This document shows positions 26,648 through 36,328 of a DNA stretch of 64,000 nucleotides, piece by piece. The position numbers were made by a program, and so were the translations under genes. The stretch lies in NCBI GenBank assembly GCA_041918675.1, contig JAYRVF010000014.1, positions 62,001 through 126,000 of the forward strand. Direction: 5' to 3'. The notes below the pieces were generated by a model. That model had not been told where the DNA came from. It saw only the letters and a program-made list of their open reading frames with translations, and did no database searches. This DNA comes from SCUB01 sp041918675. Its GTDB lineage: Bacteria > Pseudomonadota > Alphaproteobacteria > Rhizobiales > Xanthobacteraceae. Positions within the stretch are counted from its first letter, which is position 1. Each line of letters opens with the position of its first letter.

Positions 26648-27142
26648 ATGAACACCTCCCGTCACCCGGCCGACGCCCCCGCCATTCCGAGCCCCGCCAT
26701 CGCCACGCCCGCGGCCGCGAGCGCCTTCGCCGGGCATCTCGTCGACGTGATGAACGAACTGTTGCGGGTGGTCGAGAGCGAGACCGCGCTGGTGCGCGCC
26801 GGCGACGTGCGTAGCGCGATGCTGCTGGAAACGAAAAAGGCCGATCTGTCGCGCGCCTATCTCGCCGCCATCGGCCAGCTCAAGGTCAACCGCCGCTATC
26901 TCGAACAGGCCGAGCCCGAATTGCTGACGACCTTGCATCGCCACCACGACGTCTTTCGCGCGATGCTGCAAGTCAACCTGACGGTTCTGGCGACCGCGCA
27001 CGCGGTTTCCGAAGGCATCATTCGCGGCGTCAACAGCGAGATGCAGCGCCGCGCGATGCCGCAGACCTACACCGCCGCGGGCCAGCGTTCGGCCGCATCG
27101 CCGCGTCACGCCGCGCCGCTCGCGGTCAGTCGCTCGCTATGA
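26648..27142 (+). CDS. FlgN-like flagellar export chaperone (putative)
   Basis: This 164-residue, mostly helical protein has a central region resembling FlgN-type chaperones (LVDVMNELLRVVESETALVR, then GDVRSAMLLETKKADLSRAY). FlgN keeps FlgK and FlgL export-ready. The ATG at 26648 has a GGAG ribosome-binding site 9 bp upstream. Position directly after flgI-flgJ supports a flagellar role. The first 25 and last 25 residues look disordered. The family match is by pattern only, so the name is tentative. Confidence 0.6.
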   Translation: MNTSRHPADAPAIPSPAIATPAAASAFAGHLVDVMNELLRVVESETALVRAGDVRSAMLLETKKADLSRAYLAAIGQLKVNRRYLEQAEPELLTTLHRHHDVFRAMLQVNLTVLATAHAVSEGIIRGVNSEMQRRAMPQTYTAAGQRSAASPRHAAPLAVSRSL

Positions 27143-27299
27143 CCGCACGGCGGACCACGGGTCCGACATCGGGTCCGTTGCTTCGATAAATCTTGAATCA
27201 AATAGCTCCTCCCGCTCAAGCCTTGCCTTAGCGTTTCGGTGCTAATCCAACCATCGCAGGTTGGAATGGACGCCGAAGCAAAAGGGGGCCACAGCGGCC

Positions 27300-27659
27300 A
27301 TGAGCGCGGAATTTTCCATCAGGCAGGTGAACGCGCCGGCGTTTCGTGACGCCGCGATACCCGCCGCCGCGCGCGCCAGCACCCCGACCGATCTTCCCGC
27401 CGCGCAAAGCGTGACCGCGGCCGAGGAAACCGCCGCCGCCAGCAACAACGAGCGCGACCGCGCCGAAAACCTGGCTCGCCAGACAAGCTACGACCGCGCG
27501 GCCGCGTCGCTCGTGTTCCGCGTCGTCGACCAGCGCAGCAATCAGGTGGTTCGCCAGATCCCCGAGGAGCAGACGCTGAAGATGCGCTCCTACCGCCGCG
27601 CCCTGGACGGTCTCATCGCCGAACAGATCGCGCGGCGACGCATCAACCGCGAAGTCTGA
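27300..27659 (+). CDS. FlaG-like flagellar protein (putative)
   Basis: This 119-residue protein has a disordered Ala/Thr-rich first half. Its C-terminal segment, LVFRVVDQRSNQVVRQIPEE, follows the FlaG pattern of a beta hairpin ending in RQIP. FlaG proteins affect filament length. ATG 27300 (MSAEFS) is chosen because the preceding frame is not conserved in character; a weak GGGGG lies 12 bp upstream. It stands between the FlgN-like gene and the first flagellin. Confidence 0.65.
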   Translation: MSAEFSIRQVNAPAFRDAAIPAAARASTPTDLPAAQSVTAAEETAAASNNERDRAENLARQTSYDRAAASLVFRVVDQRSNQVVRQIPEEQTLKMRSYRRALDGLIAEQIARRRINREV

Positions 27660-27956
27660 CGCGGGCACGCTCAACCGAACGAATAGCGACCCGGCCGCCG
27701 ACGCGATCGTCGCGCGGCGCCACGTCGTTTGGTTGCAAAATTAGCACGCTCACAACCACCGCGCTCATGGCGCGAGCGCTCGCGCTACCGCCGGCGCCGC
27801 GCGCTCGATCGAGCGCAAGTTGAACCGATCATCCAAGCGTTTCTTAACCATGTTTCTTTAGGCGGCGTTTGCAGCCTGCATGGGATGAAAAACGACACGG
27901 TCGAGCACGGCCGTGAGTAACGCGTTGCGTAAAGTCCAACCAGAAAGGTTTGATCT

Positions 27957-29120
27957 ATGTCCAATATCGTTCTTTCGGCAGGCGTCCGGCAGAACCTGCT
28001 CTCCCTGCAGAACACCGCCGACCTGATGGCGTCGACCCAGAACCGCCTTGCCACCGGCAAGAAGGTGAACTCGGCGCTTGATAATCCGGGCAGCTTCTTC
28101 ACGTCGCAGTCCCTGCAGAACCGCGCCAGCGACCTCAACGACCTGCTCGACTCGATCGGCCAGGCTCAGAAGACGCTCGACGCGGCCGACCAGGGCATCT
28201 CGTCGTTGACGAAGCTGGTTCAGTCCGCCAAGTCGATCGCCAAGCAGGCCCGTCAGGCCAGCCTCGGCGATGTCACCTATGCCAACACGATCACCGGTAC
28301 CGTTGGTTCGCTGACGACGGCCACCAGCCTCGGCAGCTCGGGCCTCAACCTTACCGACGGCAACACGCTGACGGTGTCGGATTCGAACGGCAACACCTCC
28401 ACCTACACGGTCACCAACACCGAGACGGTGCAGGAAGTGCTTGACGGTCTGAACGCTTCGGCCAATGGCGGCTGGACGGCGGCGATCACGGGCGGCAAGC
28501 TCGAGATCACCTCGACCTCGGGCGCCGATGTGACGATTGCCGGTTCTTCCGGCGTTCTGACCGCGTTCGGCCTCACCGCCGGCACGCAGTCGGCGACGGC
28601 GACCGTCAACACCGCCAACTCGACCCGCACCAGCCTCGAGGCGGACTACACCGCCATCCTGTCCCAGATCGATCAGTTGGCGACCGATACGTCGTACAAC
28701 GGCATCAATCTGCTCAATGGCGACAACCTCAAGGTCGTGTTCAACGAGTCTGGCTCCAGCTCGCTGACGATCTCGGGCGTCACCCTCGACTCGGCCGGCC
28801 TCGGCCTGACCGCGCCGACCTCTGGCGACTTCCAGATCAACTCGCGCGTCGACTCCCAGATCGCCGACCTCGACACCGCGCTGACCACCCTGCGCACGCA
28901 GGCCGCCAAGTTCGGTTCGAACCTGTCGACGGTGCAGACCCGCCAGGACTTCACCAAGAACCTGGTCAACACGCTGCAGACCGGCGCCGACAGCCTCGTG
29001 CTGGCGGACACCAACGAGGAAGGCGCCAACCTCCTCGCGCTGCAGACCCGTCAGCAGCTCTCGATCACGGCCCTGTCGCTGGCCAACCAGGCCAACCAGG
29101 CGGTGCTCAAGCTGTTCTGA
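27957..29120 (+). CDS. Flagellin (first of a tandem pair)
   Basis: This is a filament subunit of 387 residues. The conserved N-terminal D0/D1 helices begin MSNIVLSAGVRQNLLSLQNT and include NRLATGKKVNSALDNP. The C-terminal D1/D0 helices end LANQANQAVLKLF. The middle D2 region is Thr/Ser-rich and near-identical to the downstream paralogue in parts. An AGAAAGG ribosome-binding site lies upstream. The 297 bp leader contains a TTAACCAT CtrA half-site (27845-27852) but no sigma-54 promoter that I could find. A strong terminator follows. Confidence 0.97.
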   Translation: MSNIVLSAGVRQNLLSLQNTADLMASTQNRLATGKKVNSALDNPGSFFTSQSLQNRASDLNDLLDSIGQAQKTLDAADQGISSLTKLVQSAKSIAKQARQASLGDVTYANTITGTVGSLTTATSLGSSGLNLTDGNTLTVSDSNGNTSTYTVTNTETVQEVLDGLNASANGGWTAAITGGKLEITSTSGADVTIAGSSGVLTAFGLTAGTQSATATVNTANSTRTSLEADYTAILSQIDQLATDTSYNGINLLNGDNLKVVFNESGSSSLTISGVTLDSAGLGLTAPTSGDFQINSRVDSQIADLDTALTTLRTQAAKFGSNLSTVQTRQDFTKNLVNTLQTGADSLVLADTNEEGANLLALQTRQQLSITALSLANQANQAVLKLF

Positions 29121-29143
29121 TCGTCTCGATCGGAGGAAACACG

Positions 29144-29175
29144 AACGGCGGGGCGAAAGCCCCGCCGTTTTCTTT
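29144..29175 (+). terminator. Rho-independent terminator after flagellin 1
   Basis: An 11 bp perfect stem (AACGGCGGGGC / GCCCCGCCGTT) with a GAAA loop is followed by TTTTCTTTT. Confidence 0.9.
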
Positions 29176-29300
29176 TGACCGAAATTTCGCATTAACTCTT
29201 TATTAGCAACCTGTTTACCGAGAATTAGGGTTACTTATTCATTATCGGCTCGCTGTATTCCCAGGCAGCGCGACGCTGCTTCGACGAAGGATAATGAGCC

Positions 29301-30467
29301 ATGAGTGATATCGTTCTTTCGGCAGGCGTCCGCCAGAATCTGCTTTCGCTGCAGAAGACAGCCGATCTGATGTCGACCACGCAGTACCGTCTCGCCACCG
29401 GCAAGAAGGTGAATTCCGCGCTCGACAATCCGACCAACTTCTTCACGTCGCAATCGCTGCAGTTCCGCGCGGGCGACCTCAACGATCTGCTCGATTCCAT
29501 CGGTCAGGCGCAGAAGACGCTCGAGGCGGCCAATCAGGGCCTCACCTCGCTCACCAAGCTCGTCCAGTCCGCCAAATCGATCGCGACGCAGGCGCGCCAG
29601 GCTCCGCTTGGCTCGGTGTCCTTCGCCAATACGATCACCGGTTCGGTCGGCTCGCTCACGACCGCGACGAGCCTCGGCGCCAGCGGCCTGAACCTCACCA
29701 ACGGCAACACCATCACGGTGTCGGATTCGAACGGCAACACCTCCACCTATACGGTCGACAACACCGAGACGGTGCAGGAAGTGCTCGACGGCTTGAACGC
29801 CTCGGCGAACGGCGGATGGACGGCGGCGATCACGGGCGGCAGCCTCGAAATCACCTCGACCACCGGCGCGACGCTGACCGTCGCCGGCAGCGCCGGCGTG
29901 CTGACGGCGTTCGGCGTGACCGCCGGATCGCAGACCGCCACCGCGACCGTCAACACGGCCAACACCACCCGCGCCAGCCTGGAGGCCGACTACAACAACA
30001 TTCTCGCGCAGATCGACCAGCTCGCGAAGGATTCGTCCTATAACGGCATCAACCTGCTCAACGGCGACAATCTCAAGGTGATGTTCAATGAGAACGGCAC
30101 CTCCTCGCTGACGATCGCCGGCGTGACGTTCGATTCGGCGGGCCTCGGCCTCAACGCGGCGGCGACCGACGACTTCCAGGTCAACGCGACGGTCGACTCC
30201 CACATCGCCGAGCTGAACACCGCGCTCGCCAATCTGCGCACCCAGTCCTCCTCGTTCGGCTCGACCGTGACGGTGATCCAGACGCGGCAGGACTTCACCA
30301 AGAACCTGATCAACACGCTGCAGACCGGCGCCGACAGCCTGGTGCTCGCCGACACCAACGAGGAAGGCGCGAACATGCTCGCGCTGCAGACGCGCCAGCA
30401 ACTCTCGACCACGGCGTTGTCGCTCGCCAACCAGGCCAACCAGGCCGTGCTCAAGCTGTTCGGCTGA
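29301..30467 (+). CDS. Flagellin (second of a tandem pair)
   Basis: This 388-residue filament subunit is a close paralogue of the upstream flagellin. It starts MSDIVLSAGVRQNLLSLQKT and ends QANQAVLKLFG. The two proteins align over their whole length without large gaps, consistent with tandem duplication. Each gene has its own leader and terminator, so they can be expressed independently. The 180 bp leader includes TTAACTCTTTATTAG, one base from a CtrA-type box. Confidence 0.97.
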   Translation: MSDIVLSAGVRQNLLSLQKTADLMSTTQYRLATGKKVNSALDNPTNFFTSQSLQFRAGDLNDLLDSIGQAQKTLEAANQGLTSLTKLVQSAKSIATQARQAPLGSVSFANTITGSVGSLTTATSLGASGLNLTNGNTITVSDSNGNTSTYTVDNTETVQEVLDGLNASANGGWTAAITGGSLEITSTTGATLTVAGSAGVLTAFGVTAGSQTATATVNTANTTRASLEADYNNILAQIDQLAKDSSYNGINLLNGDNLKVMFNENGTSSLTIAGVTFDSAGLGLNAAATDDFQVNATVDSHIAELNTALANLRTQSSSFGSTVTVIQTRQDFTKNLINTLQTGADSLVLADTNEEGANMLALQTRQQLSTTALSLANQANQAVLKLFG

Positions 30468-30497
30468 TCGGCGCGCGCCATCCGTTCCGCGACATCG

Positions 30498-30533
30498 GCG
30501 GCGGGGTCCAAACGGGCTCCGCCGCTTTTCTTT
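30498..30533 (+). terminator. Rho-independent terminator after flagellin 2
   Basis: A 12 bp GC-rich stem (GCGGCGGGGTCC / GGGCTCCGCCGC) with two G-U pairs is followed by TTTTCTTT. Confidence 0.8.
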
Positions 30534-30604
30534 ACGTGGCATTAATCATGATCGGCAAGGATCGCGGAAGCCGGTCCTTCCACCCATCGCGCGAGGCCCC
30601 GACC

Positions 30605-31042
30605 ATGCCCCTGAAAGTCGAATTGCGGCCCCACGAACGCATCATGATCGGGTCCTGCGTGATCACCAACACGGATCAGCGCGCCCGCCTGCTGATCGAG
30701 GGCGAGAAGACGTCGATCTTGCGAGAAAAGGACATTCTGACCGCCGCCACCGCCGACACGCCGTGCAAGCGCATCTATCTCACCATCCAACTCATGTACA
30801 CCTCGCCGGACCCGGAGGCGCAGCACGATATCTATTTCAGCCTGCTGCGCGACGTCGTCGATGCCGCGCCCAGCGCCTGGCCAATTATCGAGATGATCAA
30901 TAATCATATTTTAAAAGGCGAAATGTATAAGGCATTGCGGGAATGCCGTAAGTTGATCTCGTACGAACAGGAGTTGATCGAGCATGCACAGCGCGGTGAA
31001 GGCATACGGGAAAGTGGCGAAGGAGACCGCAAATCCGCGTGA
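30605..31042 (+). CDS. flbT: Flagellin translation regulator FlbT
   Basis: FlbT binds flagellin mRNA leaders and controls their stability or translation. The 145-residue product begins MPLKVELRPHERIMIG and contains GEKTSILREKDILTAATADTP, both FlbT hallmarks. ATG 30605 is chosen to match the family N-terminus. The 3' end overlaps the flaF start by 59 bp in another frame. Its likely targets, the two flagellin leaders, lie immediately upstream. Confidence 0.95.
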   Translation: MPLKVELRPHERIMIGSCVITNTDQRARLLIEGEKTSILREKDILTAATADTPCKRIYLTIQLMYTSPDPEAQHDIYFSLLRDVVDAAPSAWPIIEMINNHILKGEMYKALRECRKLISYEQELIEHAQRGEGIRESGEGDRKSA

Positions 31043-31349
31043 TCTCGAAGCGGATTTGCTGCTCAAGGCCGCCGCTCAGCTCCAGTCGATCAAGGAGAAC
31101 TGGACGCGCGCGCCGGACGAGCTCGACAAGGCGCTGCTCTACAACCGGAAACTGTGGACCATCTTTCTTTCATCCGTCACCGACGCGACCAATCCGATGC
31201 CGGCCGACATCCGCCAGAACATCGCCAACCTCGGCATCTTCGTGCTCAAGCAGACGCTCGACGCGCAGAGCGCGCGCAAGCCCGAGCAGCTCAATTCGCT
31301 GATCAACATCAATCGCGAGGTCGCCCTGGGACTGCGCGGCGCCGCCTGA
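30984..31349 (+). CDS. flaF: Flagellar biosynthesis regulator FlaF
   Basis: FlaF acts with FlbT on flagellin synthesis and secretion in alphaproteobacteria. The 121-residue product has the family pattern (AYGKVAKETANPRDLEADLL, then NRKLWTIFLSSVTD). The start at 30984 lies inside flbT. The N-terminal AYxKxAKET motif falls within that overlap, so the overlap is real rather than an overcalled start. A strong terminator follows. Confidence 0.93.
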   Translation: MHSAVKAYGKVAKETANPRDLEADLLLKAAAQLQSIKENWTRAPDELDKALLYNRKLWTIFLSSVTDATNPMPADIRQNIANLGIFVLKQTLDAQSARKPEQLNSLININREVALGLRGAA

Positions 31350-31373
31350 GCGACGCGCGTCCGCCGACGTTCA

Positions 31374-31405
31374 AACGGCCTCCCGATCGGGAGGCCGTTT
31401 TCGTT
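31374..31405 (+). terminator. Terminator between flaF and flgL
   Basis: A 13 bp perfect stem (AACGGCCTCCCGA / TCGGGAGGCCGTT) is followed by a T-rich tract. It lies between convergent genes and may stop transcription in both directions. Confidence 0.88.
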
Positions 31406-31467
31406 TTCGCGTCGCGGACCACGCGCGGTCGATTTGACACGCGGATTCCGCCACCCCGGAAGGCGCG

Positions 31468-32961
31468 CTAGAGATAATTGACCAGCGTGGTCTGGTAGAG
31501 GATCGACGTGGTCTGATAGGAGGCCTGCAGGCTCGTCTGCAACGCCAGCACCTTCGTCGCGATCTCGTCGTTGGAAACGCCCTCGATCTCGTCGAGCATG
31601 GTTTGCAGCATCGACTTGGTCTGGGTCTGCCGCTCCTTGGCCGCGTCCATCGCCGTCAGCGCGCCGGCGAGATCGGCCTGGATGTTCTGCAGCGTCTGCT
31701 TGCCGTCCTGGACCGACAGGTTCTGGGCGACGCGCTGGTTGAGCGCCGTCACCTGCCCGCTGGCGTTGGGATCGGACGGCGAGGTCGTCACCGCGGCGAA
31801 GACGGCGATGTTTTGAAGCTGCCAGCGGAACGCCTCCTCGTCGGCGCGCACGCCGTATTGCACCGTCATCGATTGATCGATGCGCGCGATCGCGGTCCCC
31901 CGCGCCGGATCGGTGCCGGTCTCGCCGCTGTACCAGCTCACGGTGTCGGCCGACGTGCCGGCGACCTGCGCCGTCGCGGTGTCGAAGGGCGGGCCGGCGA
32001 CGCGTTGCGGCGGCGAGCCGAAGAAATCCGAGGATGCCGCGACCGCCGAGGCGGCCACCAGCGAGGTATTGGCGAGCTTGCCGATCGCGTCCGTCAGCGC
32101 GGCGTTGAGATTGGCCGCCGTCGCCGTGGTGTCGGCGCCGATCTGGAACGTCCCGTTCGTCGCCGAGGCCGACGCCTTCGCGGTCAATTCGATCGACTCG
32201 GTCGTGCCGTCCGGCATGTTGAAGGTGAAGCGGATCTTATCGCCGTCGGCGGGATTGGTGGCGCCGAGATCGACCGAGACCGACGCCGGCGACCCGGAAG
32301 GGCCGGTCACCGTCGCGCCCGTGAGCAGCGACGTCACGGCGCCGAGCTTCAGGCCGAAGGGCGAGCCGGCGGCGTCTTCGGTCAGCGACAGCGACGTCGC
32401 CGTCGGCGTGGCAAGCACGATCCGCCCGAGCCCGCTGGCGCCGAGGTCGGCCTGCTTGCGTTCGGCGATGACCTGTTTCAGTCCAGCCTGACCGCCGTTG
32501 CCGTCGAGAATCGCGTTGAGCGTTTCCACCGCCGGCGTGTCGGTCGCGCGGCCCGAAAACAGATAGCGATCGCCCGACCGGCTGTTGAGAAGCTGCAACA
32601 TCTCGGCCAGCGACGTCATCGCGCTCTTCTGGCTGGTGCTCTGCCCGGTCTGATCGATCTGCGCCGGCGCGGTGGCAGCGGCGCCCCGCACCTCGCTGCC
32701 GATGTCGACCATTCGGCCGAGCGCAAGATCGGCGACGTTGATGCGCACGCCGACATTGGTGATGGTATCGGCGAAAGCGCTCAGGCTGGAAAGCTGCCGC
32801 CGCAGCCCGACGCCGAAGCCGCGATCGACGCCCATGCCGGCATAGGTGTTGGCCTTGCGCCCGGTGCCGAGCTGCTGCTGAAGCTGCTCAAGCTGCTGAC
32901 GCATGTTGATCAGCGAGAAGCCGAGATAGGAGGTCCGATTGCCCACGCCATCAAGTGCCAT
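31468..32961 (-). CDS. flgL: Hook-filament junction protein FlgL
   Basis: FlgL is the junction protein between FlgK and the filament. The 497-residue product begins with flagellin-like helices (GVGNRTSYLGFSLINMRQQL) and GRKANTYAGMGVD. It ends with the flagellin-like SLQASYQTTSILYQTTLVNYL helix. The central domain is larger than in enteric FlgL (about 320 residues). It lies 8 bp after flgK and is the last gene of the leftward flgE-flgK-flgL unit. Confidence 0.9.
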   Translation of the reverse strand: MALDGVGNRTSYLGFSLINMRQQLEQLQQQLGTGRKANTYAGMGVDRGFGVGLRRQLSSLSAFADTITNVGVRINVADLALGRMVDIGSEVRGAAATAPAQIDQTGQSTSQKSAMTSLAEMLQLLNSRSGDRYLFSGRATDTPAVETLNAILDGNGGQAGLKQVIAERKQADLGASGLGRIVLATPTATSLSLTEDAAGSPFGLKLGAVTSLLTGATVTGPSGSPASVSVDLGATNPADGDKIRFTFNMPDGTTESIELTAKASASATNGTFQIGADTTATAANLNAALTDAIGKLANTSLVAASAVAASSDFFGSPPQRVAGPPFDTATAQVAGTSADTVSWYSGETGTDPARGTAIARIDQSMTVQYGVRADEEAFRWQLQNIAVFAAVTTSPSDPNASGQVTALNQRVAQNLSVQDGKQTLQNIQADLAGALTAMDAAKERQTQTKSMLQTMLDEIEGVSNDEIATKVLALQTSLQASYQTTSILYQTTLVNYL

Positions 32962-32969
32962 CGCTCACC

Positions 32970-34841
32970 TCATGCCTGCAGCAACGCGTTGAACATTTCC
33001 TTGACCACGCTCATCACCCGCGCGTTCGCCGCGTAGGCGTTCTGCAACGCCAGCAGATGAGCCATTTCCTCGTCGATATTGATGCCGGCGGTGGAATCGA
33101 ATTTCTGCTGCAGGGTGTTGAGGACGACGTCCTGGCCCTGCTTGAGCTGATCGGCGGCGCTCGCGGCTTCGCCCTGCGCGCTGATGAACTGCTGGGTGAA
33201 ATCGCCGAGCGTGCCGCGAAACGGCGAGGCGGTCGTACCGACGCCGCTTTGCGGCGAGAAGTAGTACGCCCCCTCCATCAGCCGGTCGTAGAGATAATCC
33301 GGCCGCGTGGTGTCGCCCGAGGATGTCAGCGGCGAGGTCGAGTAGACGACGAGGCGCGTGGGGTCGCCGACCAGCGTGGTGTTGACGGTGATGCGGCCGG
33401 CGAACCCGGTCTGCTGCGCGCCGGAGGCGGTGATCGCGCCGGTGAACAGATTGCCGCCGTCGGTGAACAGCGGCAATTCCGCGCCACCGCCGGTCAGGGA
33501 GGATTCGGTCACCGTCGCCGACAGCGCGTTGATGTCGGAGAGTCCGGCCGCGCCGTCGTCGAGCACGCGCAGCGTCGAGCCAGCGGGATTGGAGAACTGG
33601 ATATTGGCCGACGCGAACGCGGTGTTGAGCTGGCTCACCACCGAGGCCATGCCGCCGGAAAAATCGACGCCGATCACCTCGTCGCCGGGATCGGCCGTCG
33701 CCGTGTTCGCCAGCGGCAACACCGAGGGATCGTCGACGCGCACGATCGAGACGTTGTGCGTCGTTCCGGAAACCGTGTCCGTATAGCTCAGATGGACGAT
33801 GTTGCCCGCCTTCAGCGCGGCAAGATCAACGTCGAAGCCGGTCTGCGCGCCAGCGGTCGCGGCGACGCCGTCCACCGCCTTGTCCGAGAGCGCGCTCGCC
33901 ATCACGGCGGCGAGCTGGTCCACCTGCGCCTGCGCCCGCACCAGCGTCTTGTCGCGCAGCTCGACATAGGCGGCGAGCGTCCCCGAGCGCAGCGCGTTGG
34001 TCGCGATCAGATCGAGGCTGCCGCCATGGGGGTAGGTCAGCATGATCGAGCCGAGATTGCTCTGCGTCGGATCGCTGTTCCACTGGGTGTTGGCCGTCAC
34101 CGTTCCCTGCGCGTTGAACGACAGCAGCGAGGCCTCCGCGCCGACAAGCTGCACGCCGGAATTGGTGAAGACGGTGATCTGGTTGGCGTCGTTGGTGACG
34201 ACGCGAATATCCATCAGTTGCGCGAGTTGATCGACGCAGCGATCGCGCTGGTCGAGCAGGGCCGCCGTCGAGGCGTCGGTGCGGCCGACGCGCTGAAGCT
34301 GGTTATTGATGTCGGCGATCTGCGTCATCGCGTTGTTGGCGGTGTCGATCGCCGTGGCAATTCCCATTTCCGCGTCGTTGCGCAGGGTCTGAATGCCGCG
34401 CGTGGTGGCGTTGAGCTGTTGCGCCAGCGCCTGGGCGGTATTGATCACGTTGATGCGCGCCGACTGCGAGTCCGAACTCGTCGACAGCGCCTGCACGGCG
34501 CTGGTGAAGCTGCCGAACGCGCCGACGAGCGTGGCCTGCGCCCCGGGATCACCGTAGATCGCCTGCAACCGGCTGAGGAAATCGGCGCGCAGCCCGGCAT
34601 AGCCGGCCCCCGAGATCTCCGTGCGCATCTGCCGCTGCACATAGATGTCGAGTTCGCGATTGACGCCGGCGATACGGACGCTGGCGCCGATGTCGCCGGC
34701 CGTGGTGGTGATCTGGTTGACCGACTTGCGCGTATAGCCGGGCGTTTCGGCGTTGGCGACGTTGGCCGCGACGAGCGCGAGCCCGACCTGGTTGGCGCGC
34801 AGGCCCGATAACGCGGTGGCGAGGGCTTGGCCGAGACTCAT
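32970..34841 (-). CDS. flgK: Hook-filament junction protein FlgK
   Basis: FlgK is the first hook-associated protein. The 623-residue product starts MSLGQALATALSGLRANQVG, carries VAANVANAETPGYTRK, and contains the FlgK core DQRDRCVDQLAQLMDIRVV. It ends with ALQNAYAANARVMSVVKEMF. The gap from flgE is 40 bp. Its length is ordinary for alphaproteobacteria. Confidence 0.96.
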   Translation of the reverse strand: MSLGQALATALSGLRANQVGLALVAANVANAETPGYTRKSVNQITTTAGDIGASVRIAGVNRELDIYVQRQMRTEISGAGYAGLRADFLSRLQAIYGDPGAQATLVGAFGSFTSAVQALSTSSDSQSARINVINTAQALAQQLNATTRGIQTLRNDAEMGIATAIDTANNAMTQIADINNQLQRVGRTDASTAALLDQRDRCVDQLAQLMDIRVVTNDANQITVFTNSGVQLVGAEASLLSFNAQGTVTANTQWNSDPTQSNLGSIMLTYPHGGSLDLIATNALRSGTLAAYVELRDKTLVRAQAQVDQLAAVMASALSDKAVDGVAATAGAQTGFDVDLAALKAGNIVHLSYTDTVSGTTHNVSIVRVDDPSVLPLANTATADPGDEVIGVDFSGGMASVVSQLNTAFASANIQFSNPAGSTLRVLDDGAAGLSDINALSATVTESSLTGGGAELPLFTDGGNLFTGAITASGAQQTGFAGRITVNTTLVGDPTRLVVYSTSPLTSSGDTTRPDYLYDRLMEGAYYFSPQSGVGTTASPFRGTLGDFTQQFISAQGEAASAADQLKQGQDVVLNTLQQKFDSTAGINIDEEMAHLLALQNAYAANARVMSVVKEMFNALLQA

Positions 34842-34881
34842 GACAATCCGCCCATCCTAACGGTGCCGGCGCCCGCGCCGG

Positions 34882-36261
34882 TCAGCGCAGCATGTTCAAC
34901 AGGTCCTGAACCATCTGGTTGGACGTGGTGATGACGCGCGTGTTGGCCGAATAGGCCTGCTGAGTGACGATCAGCTTGGTGAATTCATCGGCGATGTCGG
35001 TGTTCGAGCCCTCGAGCGAGGCGCCGACGATGCGTCCGGAAGCGCCATAGATGGCCGGGCCGGATTCGTCGGTGATCTCGAACGCGCCGCCGTCGACGCG
35101 CTTGAGGAAGTTCGCGCCGTTGAAATTCGCCAGCGTGATTTCGGCGAGGTCGAGATTGCGGCCGTTGGAATAATTGCCGACGACGCGGCCGCGATCGTTG
35201 ACCGACACCGATTGCAACTGGCCGGCCGGGAAGCCGTCCTGCTGAATCTGATTGACCTGGACGTTGCCGTTGGCGTCGGCGAACTGGGTCAGACCGCCCG
35301 AGCCGTGATTGAGCGTGATGGTGCCGAGCGCCACGCCGCCGACCGTCACGCCGGTGAGCGTGAGCGAGGGAATGGCGGGACTCATCTGGCCGTTGGCGCC
35401 GAACACGTAATCGGTGCCCGCGTTGACCCAGGCCACGCCGGTGCCGGTCGCGCTCGGATCGGTCTGATAGAACAGGTTCCAGGTGTCGCTATGGCCGGAG
35501 CCAAGCGAGGCGCTGTCCATCTTGGCCCAGCGGAATTGCAGGTTCACCGGCGCGCCGGAAACGTCATAGGCCGTCACCGCGCCGCCGCTGATCGATTCGT
35601 CGAGGAAAGTCTGAAGGTCGTTGGCCACCACCGTTCCGGTTCCCGAATTCGACGGATCGACGGAAAAGTCGGCGACGGTGAGAAGCTCCGATCCGGGCAC
35701 CGACGTGTCGTGATTGGTGGTGAGCGGATAGCTCGCCAGGTTGGCGCGATATTCGATCTTGGTCGTCGCCTGCGCCGGCAGGAAGTCGTTCTGGAACTTG
35801 AGCACCTCGGGAACGCTGCCGGAGAGGTTGCCGGTCTTGGAGTCGACCGGAATGCCCATCAGGTAATAGCCGGCCCCGTTGACGAGATAGCCGCTCTTGT
35901 CGAGCTGGAAATCGCCGCGGCGCGTGTAGCGGTCAACGCCATCGAAGACGGGAAGATTGTCGCTGAACCCGCCCGGCTTCTGCACCGAGAAGAAGCCCTC
36001 GCCGTTGATGGCCATGAAGGTGGAAATCGACGCGGCCTGGATGTCGCCCTGCACCGTGTTGGTGGCGCGCGACATGGAGGTGACGCTGCCGGCGATCTGA
36101 TGGCCCGGATTGGCGTCGGGGATCAGGTCGAGGAAGCTTGAATCGATGCGCTTGAACGCGGTGGTCTGCGAGTTCGCGATGTTGCCGGAGATGTTCTCCA
36201 GCGCGAAGGACTGCGCGCGCATGCCCGCGACAGAGGTAGTCAGTGCGCCAAAGATACCCAT
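34882..36261 (-). CDS. flgE: Flagellar hook protein FlgE
   Basis: FlgE builds the hook. The 459-residue product starts MGIFGALTTSVAGMRAQSFA, carries GNIANSQTTAFKRIDSSF, and ends TQQAYSANTRVITTSNQMVQ. ATG 36261 has a GGAGA ribosome-binding site; the longer frame to 36333 runs into the promoter and is rejected. It heads the leftward flgE-flgK-flgL unit and has a consensus sigma-54 promoter 68 bp upstream. Confidence 0.95.
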   Translation of the reverse strand: MGIFGALTTSVAGMRAQSFALENISGNIANSQTTAFKRIDSSFLDLIPDANPGHQIAGSVTSMSRATNTVQGDIQAASISTFMAINGEGFFSVQKPGGFSDNLPVFDGVDRYTRRGDFQLDKSGYLVNGAGYYLMGIPVDSKTGNLSGSVPEVLKFQNDFLPAQATTKIEYRANLASYPLTTNHDTSVPGSELLTVADFSVDPSNSGTGTVVANDLQTFLDESISGGAVTAYDVSGAPVNLQFRWAKMDSASLGSGHSDTWNLFYQTDPSATGTGVAWVNAGTDYVFGANGQMSPAIPSLTLTGVTVGGVALGTITLNHGSGGLTQFADANGNVQVNQIQQDGFPAGQLQSVSVNDRGRVVGNYSNGRNLDLAEITLANFNGANFLKRVDGGAFEITDESGPAIYGASGRIVGASLEGSNTDIADEFTKLIVTQQAYSANTRVITTSNQMVQDLLNMLR

Positions 36262-36328
36262 ACGTCGTCTCCAACATCGATCCGGGCGGCCGACCGGAGA
36301 TCGCCATGGCCGCAATCGAGGTTGAAGT

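Noticed and set aside
29189..29203. TTAACTCTTTATTAG before flagellin 2 as a CtrA box
   Set aside because: One base departs from the exact pattern, so it is mentioned only in the gene entry.
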